A stretch of DNA of 64,000 nucleotides from Diaporthe sp. PMI_573. Lineage: Eukaryota > Ascomycota > Sordariomycetes > Diaporthales > Diaporthaceae. This document shows, in pieces, positions 20,654-31,177 of the stretch. A program made the translations under genes and the position numbers. The stretch's first letter is position 1. Every line of letters starts with the position of its first letter. The stretch lies in assembly GCA_021399435.1 (NCBI GenBank), contig JAJTUP010000028.1, forward strand, positions 1-64,000, read 5' to 3'. The notes beneath the pieces are model-generated. The model was not told where the DNA came from, ran no database searches, and was given only the letters and a program-made list of their open reading frames with translations.

Positions 20654-20689
20654 GGGTGCCGGCGAGGCACCCCACCCCACCATCATACC

Positions 20690-20849
20690 ATTGGGCGAAG
20701 ATGGAGCCTCGGCGCCGGCATGAGGCTCTCTAACCGGCATCGTGGCACCGAGGCCGAGCTCCGGCGGCGACGGCGTGGCCGGAGCGGCCTCGGTGCTATC
20801 TAGCCAGTCAGGAGCTTCCATGGCCGGCGCGTGCGCGCCTTCGCCCAAT
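20690..20849. repeat. Nested palindromes at the DIRS right end
   Basis: The outer inverted repeat is ATTGGGCGAAG (20690-20700) with CTTCGCCCAAT (20839-20849). Inside it, GCACCGAGGCC (20745-20755) pairs with GGCCTCGGTGC (20786-20796), and GCTCCGG (20758-20764) with CCGGAGC (20779-20785) around a 14-base loop. This is an 18-bp stem with one 2-base bulge. The position suits the internal complementary region of DIRS elements, which templates joining of the ends. That assignment is inference. Confidence 0.7.
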
Positions 20850-22106
20850 ACCACTACTGTGCTACATTCTGCGTTCATCGACGTGACTGACTGCGGCTGT
20901 GTGTGCTCCGTACGGATAGATGTACTGTATGTATTTAAATGTCTAGCCTCGCCAGGTAGTTATACAACTAAACCAGCTTTCCATTCCGTTGCGAATGTTG
21001 GACGCCGGCGTGTTGGAGGATTGGGACTGACCCTCACACTTTCGGCATAGAAGGACGGACGAGGGGCCTTCGCCACCACGGAGGGTGACAATCGCAACAG
21101 CCGCCCTCGAAGCGATGATGAGTCGGACGGCAAGATTAGCGGCTGCGTGACACCGTTCAGAGATATCCAACGGACTCGTGCTGATCGAGTTATCAAAAGA
21201 GCGTTTAGATATAGGGACGATAATATGTAGAGACCAAAGAGCTCCCAATAGGAACCATGGGCACGGGCACCAGCTCAGAGGCGACAGAGTCACGCTATAA
21301 TGCGTGATACCTCATCTCATAAGAGACGCAACAAACCCGAAAGCCAAGGTTATACCCCAGATACTCGTCCTCGTGCGCCGCTTTGGTCTTTTCCTCCGCC
21401 CTTTGTTTCGTTGGTTTCGGGTATACTTGGATGCCGACTGATTCTGATCATTGTTTCCATCTGGTCCTCCAGTTTCTCGCCCCTTCAGTCGTCTACCACG
21501 TGTTCTCCAGCTCTGAGAGTAGTCGTGACTGCTGCCGACGGCGTGGCTTGCGCTTTGTCTGTACTCATGATCACACCGTTGATCTCGCGCCATAATCTCA
21601 CCGCTGTCCCTGCCTTCCCGGGCACTAAACCGGTACTCCGGTGGTAGTTCTCTTGGCCCGTGCTCATCGGAAATAATAAAGTTCTGGTTGCGATTTTTGA
21701 GTATAGACTTGGGGCTAGTTGTTTTAGCCATAGTCTCGCAGGGCGTAGAAAGCTTGATATAATAAGCGTATTCTTTTGGTACAACAAGTTGTTGAGCTTG
21801 GAAGCCTGCTTTTAGAACTTTTACTCAACACCTCTTATACAAAACTACCGCAGGCAGCAACGCCTTTACCCATCTTAAGTTACAGATCCATTCCAAAAGC
21901 TTCGCCACAAGAGCAGTGGCGGAGTTTGATCACAAAGTCGCCTCCGCCATTCCATATCGAGTAAATCTCTTCGTGGCATCATACAGGGTAATAGTGCTGG
22001 TTCGGGGTGCGACCTGATTAGTCAGACTCGGTGAATCCTAAGTTTCAAGGTGTGCGTCGGAGGCTGACAGGGCCCTGTCACCCCTCCTCCCCCTTCGTTT
22101 TCTTTC
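20850..22106. other. No firm gene; one weak minus-strand frame
   Basis: A minus-strand frame at 21731-21312 (139 codons, true ATG) is very basic (RRKRPKRRTRTS near the end) with a short hydrophobic C-terminus. A second minus frame (21787-21485) overlaps it. Neither matches a family I know, and both may be chance. No other structure is seen. Confidence 0.4.
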
Positions 22107-23304
22107 CTAAGGGGCGGAGCTATCAATTGATTTCAAAGTGTCTTGTAATTTTTCTGCGTGCAATCGCATCGTTGCTTTGTTTTCCTGAATCGCCGATGAA
22201 TCACAAAAGTCACTGTGGTCCGGCTTCCCAAACAAGCAATCCAGGCCTTGGTCTCGTATGAGTTGTCCCAGGGGATAAGGGCTTCTGCTGATATGGCGTC
22301 TCTGACCATCAGCACCCTCGATCTTGACGCTTATTTCTGATGCCGGCGAGGAGACCATAACTTCAATGATTCGAGAAAAGTCTCCGCCATGGTTGATGCA
22401 TTCTAATGTATCTGAGGACATCAGATGTGAGATGTTGTAATTTGGCTCGTCGCCACGGAAATAGATCCTGCTTTTTCGAAACTTCCTCAGGGTGTTAGGA
22501 GAGGCAGGGCCCGGCTGCACCCGGCACTTTAGCCTGAGTAAGCAGACTTCAGGACTACTAGCAAGACACGGCTGATCGATTAGTTCGATGTAAAAGAAGT
22601 CAGCAAGTATCCGATTCGATATTGAGTCGATTGAGTCATGCCCGCACGCAGCGGCATCGTATCGGATAACAGTGCTCCCCTGGAGATCCTCATCTGGTGC
22701 TGATCGTGGCTGGTGATGGATGACTTTAGTGCCATTTGCGCATTCCAGGGCGCGAAGGCGCCAAGTTAGGTGGGGGCCGAAGGTAATCGAGCCCCTATGG
22801 ACCCTGGCATTTGTTGCTCGCCGCGCATGGTATGCTGCATCATCAATGGACCACTCCTCTACAAAGATGCTCAGCACGAGGAGCAGACCAGACGGCCCAT
22901 CGCATCTCACAAGGTCAAAATAGTCCCGCAGCGGTAGTGTAGTGATACTATTCCTGTGAAGCTCTTTAAGAAACACGCACATCTTGGCCACATCGGAGCC
23001 TTTGCCCAAGTCCAGGATTCTAAATCCGGCTGCTGGTGGTTTTAATGCCAAAAGCCTGCGGTTTGACTTCTCGCACCAGGGGCATGTTGACAATGAGTAC
23101 ATAGAATTCCGAGATGCTGCGCCGCTGGCGATAACACAGCAGGAGCAGAGCTGGTGTTGGCAGTCGAGAGTGAAGATCGGTCGCCTGAGGAGGCAAAATA
23201 CGCATGTTCCAGTCAGATCAATGTCGGCAGCTGCCGATCCAATTGACCTCAGACGATGAGCATGCGAGGCGGCCCCTCCAAGGTGATAATAGAGCCTCTT
23301 ACCA
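22107..23304 (-). pseudogene. RING/patatin-like gene fragment, copy 1
   Basis: The frame is open from about 23304 to 22107, but the first ATG (23102) lies inside the zinc finger, so the 5' part is missing or on an unseen exon. Upstream of that ATG the frame reads a Cys-rich finger (CVFCLLRRPIF, CQHQLCSCC) and then CPWC, as in copy 2 (56032-57548). Next comes the start of a patatin-like fold (GFRILDLGKGSDVAK, PLRDYFDLV). In active patatins these places carry DGGGxRG and GxSxG; here neither motif is recognisable. The segment then jumps to a C-terminal domain (about 200 residues) not shared with copy 2. It is probably an internally deleted, catalytically dead relative of fungal patatin-like phospholipases. 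Confidence 0.65.
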
Positions 23305-23397
23305 AATCATATCTGGGTACATTGTAAGTCGCTCACTGATTTACTCGTCAATGTCATACTGATTCTGTTGTGGTAGTCAGCTGGTTGTCTACTGGCA

Positions 23398-23775
23398 ATG
23401 GCTATCACCACTATCTGGTTCTTCTGGACACTTTCTCCACAGCATTTGCCTACACTCCATTACACACTTGCTTTCACATGCCTGGGAAGTATGCTGTGGC
23501 ATATTTTGGCGACGGGAAGTCGTATATATAATAACATTATAGCTATAGTCGCCAGCCTCTTCTGGCTTGTCACGCTGATATACCGTATTGTCACGATGTT
23601 CCTTAGTGCGAGCAGCATTATATACAGTAAATTGGAGTACGACAGGGTTATACGTCTCCTGCTTAAACCCGATCGGCCTGTGAATTTTACTATTACTTCC
23701 ACATCCGATTTCCAGGCAGGCCTTTCGGCTACAGTGTACAAAGGAGCTATCCCGCTGTTGCGGAGGAGAGGCTAA
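23398..23775 (+). CDS. Small hypothetical membrane protein
   Basis: 125 codons from the ATG at 23398. Residues about 1-40 and 45-72 are strongly hydrophobic (for example IIAIVASLFWLVTLI), suggesting two or three membrane spans, followed by a basic soluble tail. No family is recognised. It stands divergent from the RING/patatin-like fragment at 22.1-23.3 kb, about 100 bp away. AT-rich sequence could produce such hydrophobic frames by chance. Confidence 0.3.
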   Translation: MAITTIWFFWTLSPQHLPTLHYTLAFTCLGSMLWHILATGSRIYNNIIAIVASLFWLVTLIYRIVTMFLSASSIIYSKLEYDRVIRLLLKPDRPVNFTITSTSDFQAGLSATVYKGAIPLLRRRG

Positions 23776-24554
23776 CCCACTTTACCCAAGCCGAATCACC
23801 GGAAATCACAGTAAACCTCCCACACGACAGTCGTCTCAATCAGAAGCTCAGTCGAATGAAAAATAAGGAGCGAGTACTGCTCCACGGTCCATTTACACAA
23901 AGTCTCTACCTCGAGCGTCATGAAACAGTCCTGCTTATAGCCAAGGGGCTAGGGGTATATAATATACTACCACTAGCATGTAGCATTACCAAGCGTAAGG
24001 TTGTATGTGGATTTTGGAAGTACTGGACTGTTTATTTCTGTTGTAGACTTTTATGCTACTGTACATACTGTACACCTGCGGGCTGACAACCAGAATTCGA
24101 ATAATATGAAAGCAGAAGGACAAATTTCTCTGCGCTTAAATTAGCGGCCTATGAATGGCGTGCCGGATGGAACGCCGGCGGCAATTTCCTGCAAAATATG
24201 CATATACATTGTGTCAGATCCCAACCGGCAAGCAAAACCCAGGCTCACCTGGAGTTAGCCATGGTGGAACTGATTTTCCGTCTACTTTACAAGCCTTACC
24301 GACTAAGCATTGTAAAGATAGGGGGTGGAAGAGCTGAGAGGGTGGGACTAATGTTGGAAATCCTGGTCTTTTGTGACATTGTGGGCCTTTCGATTTGTAC
24401 CCTACATGCATAGCCCAACATAGAGGCCGCAAAGAGTAGCAACTTCAATTACAAAAGCTGGGCGACTTTTGTATGAGATTTGAGAAAAGGGCATTATGGA
24501 TCCCACTGTCCTCTTTCATCTTCTTTGTTGCAATATACCAGCGTAAATTACACA
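23776..24554. other. No convincing gene
   Basis: Only short frames below 80 codons without recognisable domains. AT-rich stretches occur at about 23950-24070. The last ~70 bp (ending TTACACAATGG) look like the leader of the methyltransferase fragment. Confidence 0.4.
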
Positions 24555-24920
24555 ATGGCATCTCAGAATATCTATGATGACGCTCGTTTTTTCGAACTCT
24601 ACTCTGAGTACCCTCGAGCTAAGGAAGGAGAGAAAGGAGCTTCAGAATGGCCTGAGCTCCTCCACATGTTACCTGATGACCTCAATGGCAAGACGGTGCT
24701 GGACCTCGCGTGTGGTGAGGGCTGGTTTGCACGGTGGTGTGTATCAAAGGGCGCTCAGTTTAGTATCATATATTTCTGCTCATTAGGCATAGAGCAAGGT
24801 ACTTATATCAAGAAGAGATGGTGTGCTGGCTTTGAAGATCAGAAGCTGCCAAAACTATACGTCAGAGCATATTTCGGGCCCTACGCGAATGCCTTGAGTC
24901 CGAATGCAACCGATCAATGA
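24555..24920 (+). pseudogene. Class I SAM-dependent methyltransferase, N-terminal fragment
   Basis: The ATG at 24555 has a good fungal context (CACAATGGC). Residues about 1-70 read as the N-terminus of a small-molecule methyltransferase: IYDDARFFELYSEY, then the SAM-binding motif I VLDLACGEGWFARW (about residues 51-64). After GAQ the sequence stops matching the fold (FSIIYFCSLG...), and the frame ends at 24920, just before the 17-bp tandem array. The ~120-residue product lacks motifs II and III and should be inactive. Either an unseen intron begins near 24755 or the gene was cut by rearrangement; the neighbouring repeat favours the latter. Confidence 0.6.
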
Positions 24921-24960
24921 CCCTGTCCAAAGCCTGCTTAACGTACCCGGCCCACATTCG

Positions 24961-25045
24961 GCGCACCCCCTGATTCGGCGCACCCCCTGATTCGGCGCAC
25001 CCCCTGATTCGGCGCACCCCCTGATTCGGCGCACCCCCTGATTCG
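24961..25045. repeat. Tandem array, five perfect 17-bp units
   Basis: The unit GCGCACCCCCTGATTCG is repeated five times without a mismatch, preceded by a degenerate partial unit. Seventeen is not a multiple of three, so any frame through it shifts phase between units. It lies directly after the broken methyltransferase. There are no spacers, so it is not a CRISPR array. A recently expanded minisatellite is the simplest reading. Confidence 0.9.
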
Positions 25046-25429
25046 GCCTCAGGCAATAATCGTCGTGTTGAATAGCGCTTACCGAAGAGTACCTTGTTTG
25101 ACGCTTTGCACGGTGTTGGCCCCACAGCCCCATAAATAACCGCTTTTCAGAAAGATTCAACGGACAAAAGCCGGACACTGATTTCGGTCCCTACTGTACT
25201 GTAGCGACAACCTGAGAATCGTTCATGTATACCAAAATAATAGGTGCGCTTTCGGCTCTCAGCCGCCGGGCGTTAATTGACTTTGTGTGTGTGTGTACTG
25301 TAGCGATACCACAATCGACTGGAGATAAGGAAGGCGACCAAAAAAAAAACCTGGGGGCTTTTATTATACACTTTCTCGACTCGTGGTTTATTCTGGCGAT
25401 TTTAGGTGGTGCAGCGTGGTGGATTAAGC

Positions 25430-26260
25430 ATGCGCGACGCGACGTCAGCGGACCCCGCACGGCCCGGCGCGTCCCAGACTCCCGGGATGGGGGTTGAAGA
25501 CGCGATCACGGTCGCGTCGGAAGGTGAAGATAATGGTGTTCGCCCACGACAAAGCCCGCGAAAACCAAGCGCGAAAGCTAGGAAGAACGAGGCAATTCAG
25601 GATGCACTCGACACAGCACTTTTACTCCCAAGAAAACAGAATGGAAGCGCTGCGAGGGGCGCGGCCGCTAATGGAGCGCAGACAAAGAAAACCGGAAAGA
25701 GTGGAGAAAGCGAACAGGCGACACTATAAACACTACAGGAGCAGATAAACAAGCAAACCGATATCCTGAAGATCCTTCTTGAAGCGTGGACGAGGCAGGA
25801 GGCTTACAACGAAGCAATGCAGACTGAAATTAGCCAAGTCAAGGAGGAACTCCAGGCAGTTAAGATGGAGTGCCAAGCGGTCAAAGACAAACTAAGCGAC
25901 ACCAAGCAGCAAATGGCGGACGGCATTGCGGCCATGACCGCCGTGCAGACCAGCCCAAGCCCATCATATGTAGATGTTATACGCACACCGCCGACCAGTC
26001 TACCAAGCAACATACGGACACTCTCGTCCACATACGCCGCCTCGTCCACCCTCACCAGTACGCTTTACTGCACGATCGACACCTCAAGGGTGGAGGAAGA
26101 TGCCAGCGGTCAGATCTTAGCCGGTGCGATCCGGACAATAGTGGAGGGCGAGATCCGCGCCGAACAAGACGGCTCTTTATGGCGATGCCGAGCAGTGACC
26201 ATGGACCCTAAGAACCCCCACCGTGTCAGAATCGCCTGCAGAGATGAAACCAAACTTTAG
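25430..26260 (+). pseudogene. LINE ORF1 fragment (5' part, one stop)
   Basis: From the ATG at 25430 the frame reads a charged N-terminus, then a coiled coil (about 25735-25910: EQINKQTDILKILLEAW, QTEISQVKEELQAVKMEC) and a segment that matches the ORF1 of the 58-63 kb LINE (LYCTIDTSRVEEDASGQI, then WRCRAVTMDPKNPHRVRI). One in-frame TAA at 25727-25729 interrupts it. The match ends at about 26250, before the zinc knuckles. It therefore keeps a 5' part and lacks the 3' part, the reverse of usual LINE truncation; a later break or recombination must have removed the rest. A (GT)n run lies upstream at about 25287-25298. Confidence 0.75.
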
Positions 26261-28654
26261 CCGTCCGGCTTTGTCTCTTGAAGGGCTTCTTTTCGGTGTG
26301 AGAAAGGTTCCGCCAGAGTTCTCCGACCAGCTTGGCGATCTCCGTAAATGTCAGATTGCGACCCTTCAAGTCTTCTCGCGTCTCTACACGATGAAGCTGT
26401 CATTAGCGTTCTATTTCACTTTACGATCCCCTCAGGCCAATGGCATAACATGTCATCAGACTTACTGTTGGAGAAGAGTACGTAGGCAGACATCGGACGT
26501 TCAGGAGCAGTTTCATCAGGCTACACGATAGTTAGATGCGGATAACTGCGGCACAAGCTGCAGCCGTTTACCTTGGGGTGCCTCCTGTACCTCCGCTTCT
26601 TTACCGCGCTAGTCGACAAGTCGCGATCACCGTTCCACCCTTTCAGCCTGTGCGCGTCGAGTCGGGGATCCTCGACGCATGGTCGCACGGGAGATATGTG
26701 GGCGATATGAGGGGCAACACCTCGGAAAGTGGCGATATATCTCTGAAGTTTCTGTTGTGGAATGCGTTAGCGAAGCCACCCCGTACTGTTCTGGTCGTCA
26801 TGAGTGTCGTCTTACCCTTCGGTGGCCGAGTTTCACCCCGAGAGCATCACTAGGTGCTGAGAATTAACCGAAAAGCCTTACGCCGAGAGGTTTGCCCGAC
26901 GCCACTCACAGGTCCGATTCAGTGATGTCCAAGATGACCTCCCATGTGTCAAAGCCCTGATCCCCGAAGGCAACTAGATATTCTGAAATGCCAAGCTCCC
27001 CAAAGATCTCTTCCACTCGTGGTGTCATGCGCCCGGCTTTTCACCTTCCCGGTGGATTAAGCTTAGACAATTCTAATAGGAAGTAAAAGGCGACTCTGAT
27101 CCTCCCGTGTTCTTCAGGGGTAGGACTTCACGGGTAAAGACTAAAAGATATCGTGACAAGGAGCGATCCGGTCGACAGGATGTCCTTGCGTATACAAGTG
27201 GTAGGCGGGTTTTTCGACGTGAAAATGGCAAAGGAATCTGCACATGCTGGCTTCAGAAGAGCCACTCCGAAGGATTCCAGATGCTAATTAGCTACTTTGC
27301 AGAGGTTCAAAGCAGAAAGGTACCAGCTTCAAAGCTTTATGCTGGGTGGAACTCAAGGCTGCGAGCTAGATGCAAGTTCGATAAAGTGGTCGCTGACCGC
27401 CAAAATATAGTACGATGGGTGTTTCGCTGGGCCTGACCGAATGACAAATGTCCGCCGTCGCGCTAACGCTGGAACAAGTGAGGATTGGTTCGTCTGAAAT
27501 GGGCCTTCTCCGCTCACTTGGCGAGTTTTCTTTTCACCCTGCAGGCCTGGATGGGCGAGATCAATGGGAAAGTGTGCGGGTATGCCAGCATCGGTAATTT
27601 GCATGGGGATCGAAGCTTTCCCCCAACCCTTGTGCCCTGCCCTCCAACAAACGGAAACATCGTCGACCGCGGAGTGCCGGAGGCCCGACCTGGGGACTTT
27701 TCTTACATGCTCAAGCCCACTACTGTAAACGTTGTCTTTGTGTCTTCTCATTGATCGACGGTCGGCCGCGCTCACGATGCTGTAGGATAGTGAGAGGGAC
27801 ATCGCCATGGTCTGCTAAGGCACGAAAAGACTTAATCACGCCAGGGGGGACTCCTCGTGCCAGTACGTCAGTAGCTTTGTCCATGATAGAATGGTGATGA
27901 CGAGTGGAAATGAGCAAAGGAGATGAAGCAAGTGCAGAGGACCAGACTCGCGGTCTGGGGTGGGAATGAGCCAACTCCCCAAACATTCGAACCCAGCCAA
28001 TTTCGGACGCATCCATTTTTGACGCATCCATTCTGGACGTATCCAATTTTGTAGCATGTACTACCGTCCTGGCTGGTCGCATGACACAAGAGATGACCAA
28101 GGGCAGACAGGTCGATGGCAGGCCGCTGACGGATTACGAGCGAGACCTGGTAAGCAGAATCTTATCAGCCGCATTGAAAGGCTGCCTGATATCCGTAAGC
28201 TTAGAAGGTATCTAACAACATATCCAGCTTATGCGGTGTATTAAGCCAGCGAATGGGAGTAAAGCGAATTCGTCAATACATAATAGTAAACAAAGGACTA
28301 TTAATAGTGCTAGTATTGTATCCGTCGTTGATTTAAAACAGTAAACCGCTCCCAAGGAAAATAGCGATATGCTGAATCCTAATGCGCCTTCAGCCGCGGC
28401 TTCTGCGGGCTTTCAGGGGAACAGAGAGTGATCTCATCCCAGTTTTCGGCCTTCTGTGGCTGTGTACTACATGACCCATTATTTCCAATCTCTAAGTCCT
28501 TGCTTTGACTCTTGTCACAATCAGCGCTATCGTCTGTTCTCACCAAACGCACCCCCGGGGTCGCAAAACGAACTATACGGCTCTTCACGGTTAGATCGGC
28601 AGCACGTCGTTGCATAGCGCGTAGAAAGCATTTATCACCAGAAGCTTCGTCATA
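26261..28654. other. No convincing gene
   Basis: Frames of 60-150 codons occur on both strands (26536-26853 plus, 27353-27808 minus, 27720-28100 minus, 28379-28615 minus) without recognisable domains. A short run of three imperfect GACGCATCCATT-type units lies at about 28005-28050. The last 250 bp may include a decayed flank of the neighbouring hAT relic. Confidence 0.4.
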
Positions 28655-29826
28655 TCAGAATCTATTCTGCTCGCAAGAGGGGAACATAGCTCCATGGACA
28701 TACCAACTATGATACTTTGGCCTGGGAAAAGGGTATGTATATGGGCCCAGTTCTTGAGTCTGTGGGTCTAAGGCAAATGCAAAGTGGTGAATGTCTGTTG
28801 TTTGGCCTTTCATCCTTTGGACTTGCCATTGCCTCAGCTCCAAGTAGTTGATAAGAGGATCTTGGTTAGCCTCTTCAAGGGCATCCCATTTGCTCTGGAT
28901 AGTTAGCCAACGGGGAATAACCTCTCCAACGCACAAGTGATCTCGCTCTGAGCAACGTTGTACGTTTTCAATAGGCCGAAGGATCTTAGCCAACATCTCT
29001 ACCTCATGCCAAAACTCAAAGTTGTTGATGGACGAGAGTATTGCCCTTAGGACTTGTCGATCTTCCTCTTCCTCCTCTTCCCCTTTGATAGCCTTAGCTT
29101 TTAGGGAATTGAGGACTATAGCATTACGTGCATATGCTCAAAGAGCATCTTTATTCGCTAGTGAAGACATAACAGCTCCGAGTTGTGTTCCCCAACGAGT
29201 GATGGCTGGTATAATGAAAGCCTTCTGTTTACCGTAACACTCAAGCTGATAAGCATGAAGTCGTGTGAGTTGGAGCTTGGACTTTTTAAAGAACGTTATG
29301 ATTCTCGTAACTTTCTTAAGGACTGAAGCCCATCTCTCTGATTCCATGATGTCTTTTACTAGAAGTTGAAGACCATGGGAATCATACAAAATGAAGAAAC
29401 AATGCCTGAACTTAGGCATATTCTTCATCTCAGCGTGGAGTTTCTGCATTGTTGAGCATGCATCTGTGCAGATAGCGTTCATGCGAGAGAAGTCCTGGAA
29501 GTCCTCTCCTTCCTTCGTGAATACCTCTTCCAAGAGTGGCTGGATTAGGCGAATGGTATTCAAGGCCGTATGTTCCTCGTTCCGTGTATTAACAGTCTTC
29601 CAATAGAATGTAACCGAGTTGGGAATTGAGATCGAAATGTTGACAATACGGTTGTTGCTTATATCGTCAGAAGCGTCAAAGATGACATTGAGATGATCGG
29701 CATCGTCGAGGATCTCCTTAACTTGGACCCGGTAATATTGGTAAACTTCAGGAACTATTGATGCAATTCGATCACCACTAGGGGGCTTGTATGCTGGATT
29801 GAGATCTCTTGGACTACTATTTTGGC
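28655..29826 (-). pseudogene. hAT transposase relic 2, one in-frame TGA
   Basis: Read on the minus strand, one frame runs from about 29826 to 28655. It shows the hAT RNase-H-like core: DASDDISNNRIVNISIS, then NAICTDACSTMQKLH with conserved Asp and Cys, YDSHGLQLLVKDIM, and ITRWGTQLGAVMSSLANKDAL. The only stop is TGA at 29138-29140. The related relic 1 has Arg at this site (ALRAYA), so a CGA to TGA transition explains it. The copy continues to about 28655 and lacks the C-terminal dimerisation region and the N-terminal BED finger. A fungal hAT transposase of a different subgroup from relic 1. Confidence 0.8.
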
Positions 29827-31177
29827 AATATATTATTTATATTGGGTACCCTGTGCCGGGTCAGTCTTGCCTTTCCACGGTAGCCAAACATGTTATACTC
29901 CATACCTAGGACAGGGGTATGTGGCATTTCATAGACTGGTCCTAACATCCAACAGGTTGCCTACGCCAATACGACATCTAATATGACCCCAACATTCACC
30001 GGCTCCGCTGTTAAGGCCATATTATCAACCTCGCCGCCACCGACAGTGTAAAGCTCAAACACGACGATACTGGCCTCCATGATGATCTTTTCTATTGCCA
30101 AGTTTCAACTAATGTGCTGATAGTCTGCTGCTCGTAAAACCTCCCCCGAGACTCGACAAATCTTTGGCGACTTCTTTTTTTAGCTGGGTGGCTATGAGGA
30201 GCGTCACACAGGACGATTCGAAGAAGCTGGAAGCATTAGAGAGGGGACCTGGATGAACAAGTAGTCGATGTAAGCTCGCCGACAAGAACTCCGGCTTCGT
30301 TTGCTTGGTTGGGATCATTTCCAAAAGGACCTTTAAGTATGGCCACCCTCGGCCAAGTTTCCCTATACTGGCCCAAATACACTACTTGTGCTGAGGCCAT
30401 CACTATATTTAACATCACTAAAACTGTTCTGTTGGCATAGTGATTCGAGAGTTTCTGCTTGAAGTCCTCTCGTCAGACGAGTATTCTACTGGGATAGTGG
30501 TAGACTTAGCGCAAGATCGTGATGCTGGGGCAAGTCAGCCTCGCTAATGCTGCTCAGCGCAATAAAAACATCGCCTGAGAGAACATCCTCATCTTCGGCA
30601 TGGGTATCATCCTGCAGCCAAATAGGTGTTTCGACCTGTGACTGCTTCAGACCATCCCGAGTAGTGTTTTGAATCTTCTGCTGATTAAGTATATCTTGAT
30701 TCTTCTCCCATCCGGCTGTGCAATGAAACATAAGCCACTCCTTTCTCGTGATCGTCTTCCCATGATGTTTACGCCCAGGGGCCTTCCAGCACCTTACTAA
30801 AGACAAGAAGACCGCTCACAAGCGGCCAAGATCTTCCGGCACCGGCCCTGTACCGTGTTGGACGAATATATGGTATTTGTGTTCCATCTAAGTATGGCAC
30901 GTTGGTGCCAATTTGAGGAGAAATAGAGCGGTTGAAGGACTTCATTCTGAGACGACGCGTTGTGTGCGTAAGGAATTAAATGAGTGGGTGTGTGCCAACC
31001 GGCCAAATACATAGAAATAGAGCTCCTGGGACCCTAACCCTTTGCTTTTCTCCACACAGACTGAAAGGGGAGCTACATCCTCGGAAATAACGAACCCGAG
31101 TCTTGCTTCGGGTATTACAAACCTCGACTGGGGAAACCATCCCCAGATATCTCTGTGAAGGGCTGGTGCACCAAATG
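29827..31177. other. No firm gene
   Basis: Minus-strand frames at 30806-30486 and 31221-30942 and short plus frames have no recognisable domain. Nothing structural stands out. Confidence 0.4.

Larger units (their letters stand above)
16579..20890 (+). mobile_element. DIRS-type tyrosine-recombinase retrotransposon
   Basis: Three open frames in the order Gag, RT/RNase H, tyrosine recombinase, with no integrase, protease or LTR, define the DIRS order. The element is visibly more GC-rich than its neighbours. A 10-bp perfect hairpin lies near the left end and a 160-bp nested palindrome near the right end, as expected for the inverted repeats and internal complementary region of DIRS elements. Exact termini are not resolved: the left edge is placed where the GC-rich sequence starts and the right edge just past the palindrome. 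No stop or frameshift breaks any of the three frames, so it may be recent or active. Confidence 0.85.

Noticed and set aside
24961..25045. CRISPR-like or TAL-like repeat
   Set aside because: Units are contiguous without spacers and the length of 17 is not a codon multiple. The peptide repeats on the minus strand are a by-product. It is a eukaryotic minisatellite.
28005..28050. Short GACGCATCCATT-type repeats as a regulatory array
   Set aside because: Only three imperfect units, with no gene nearby that they would serve.
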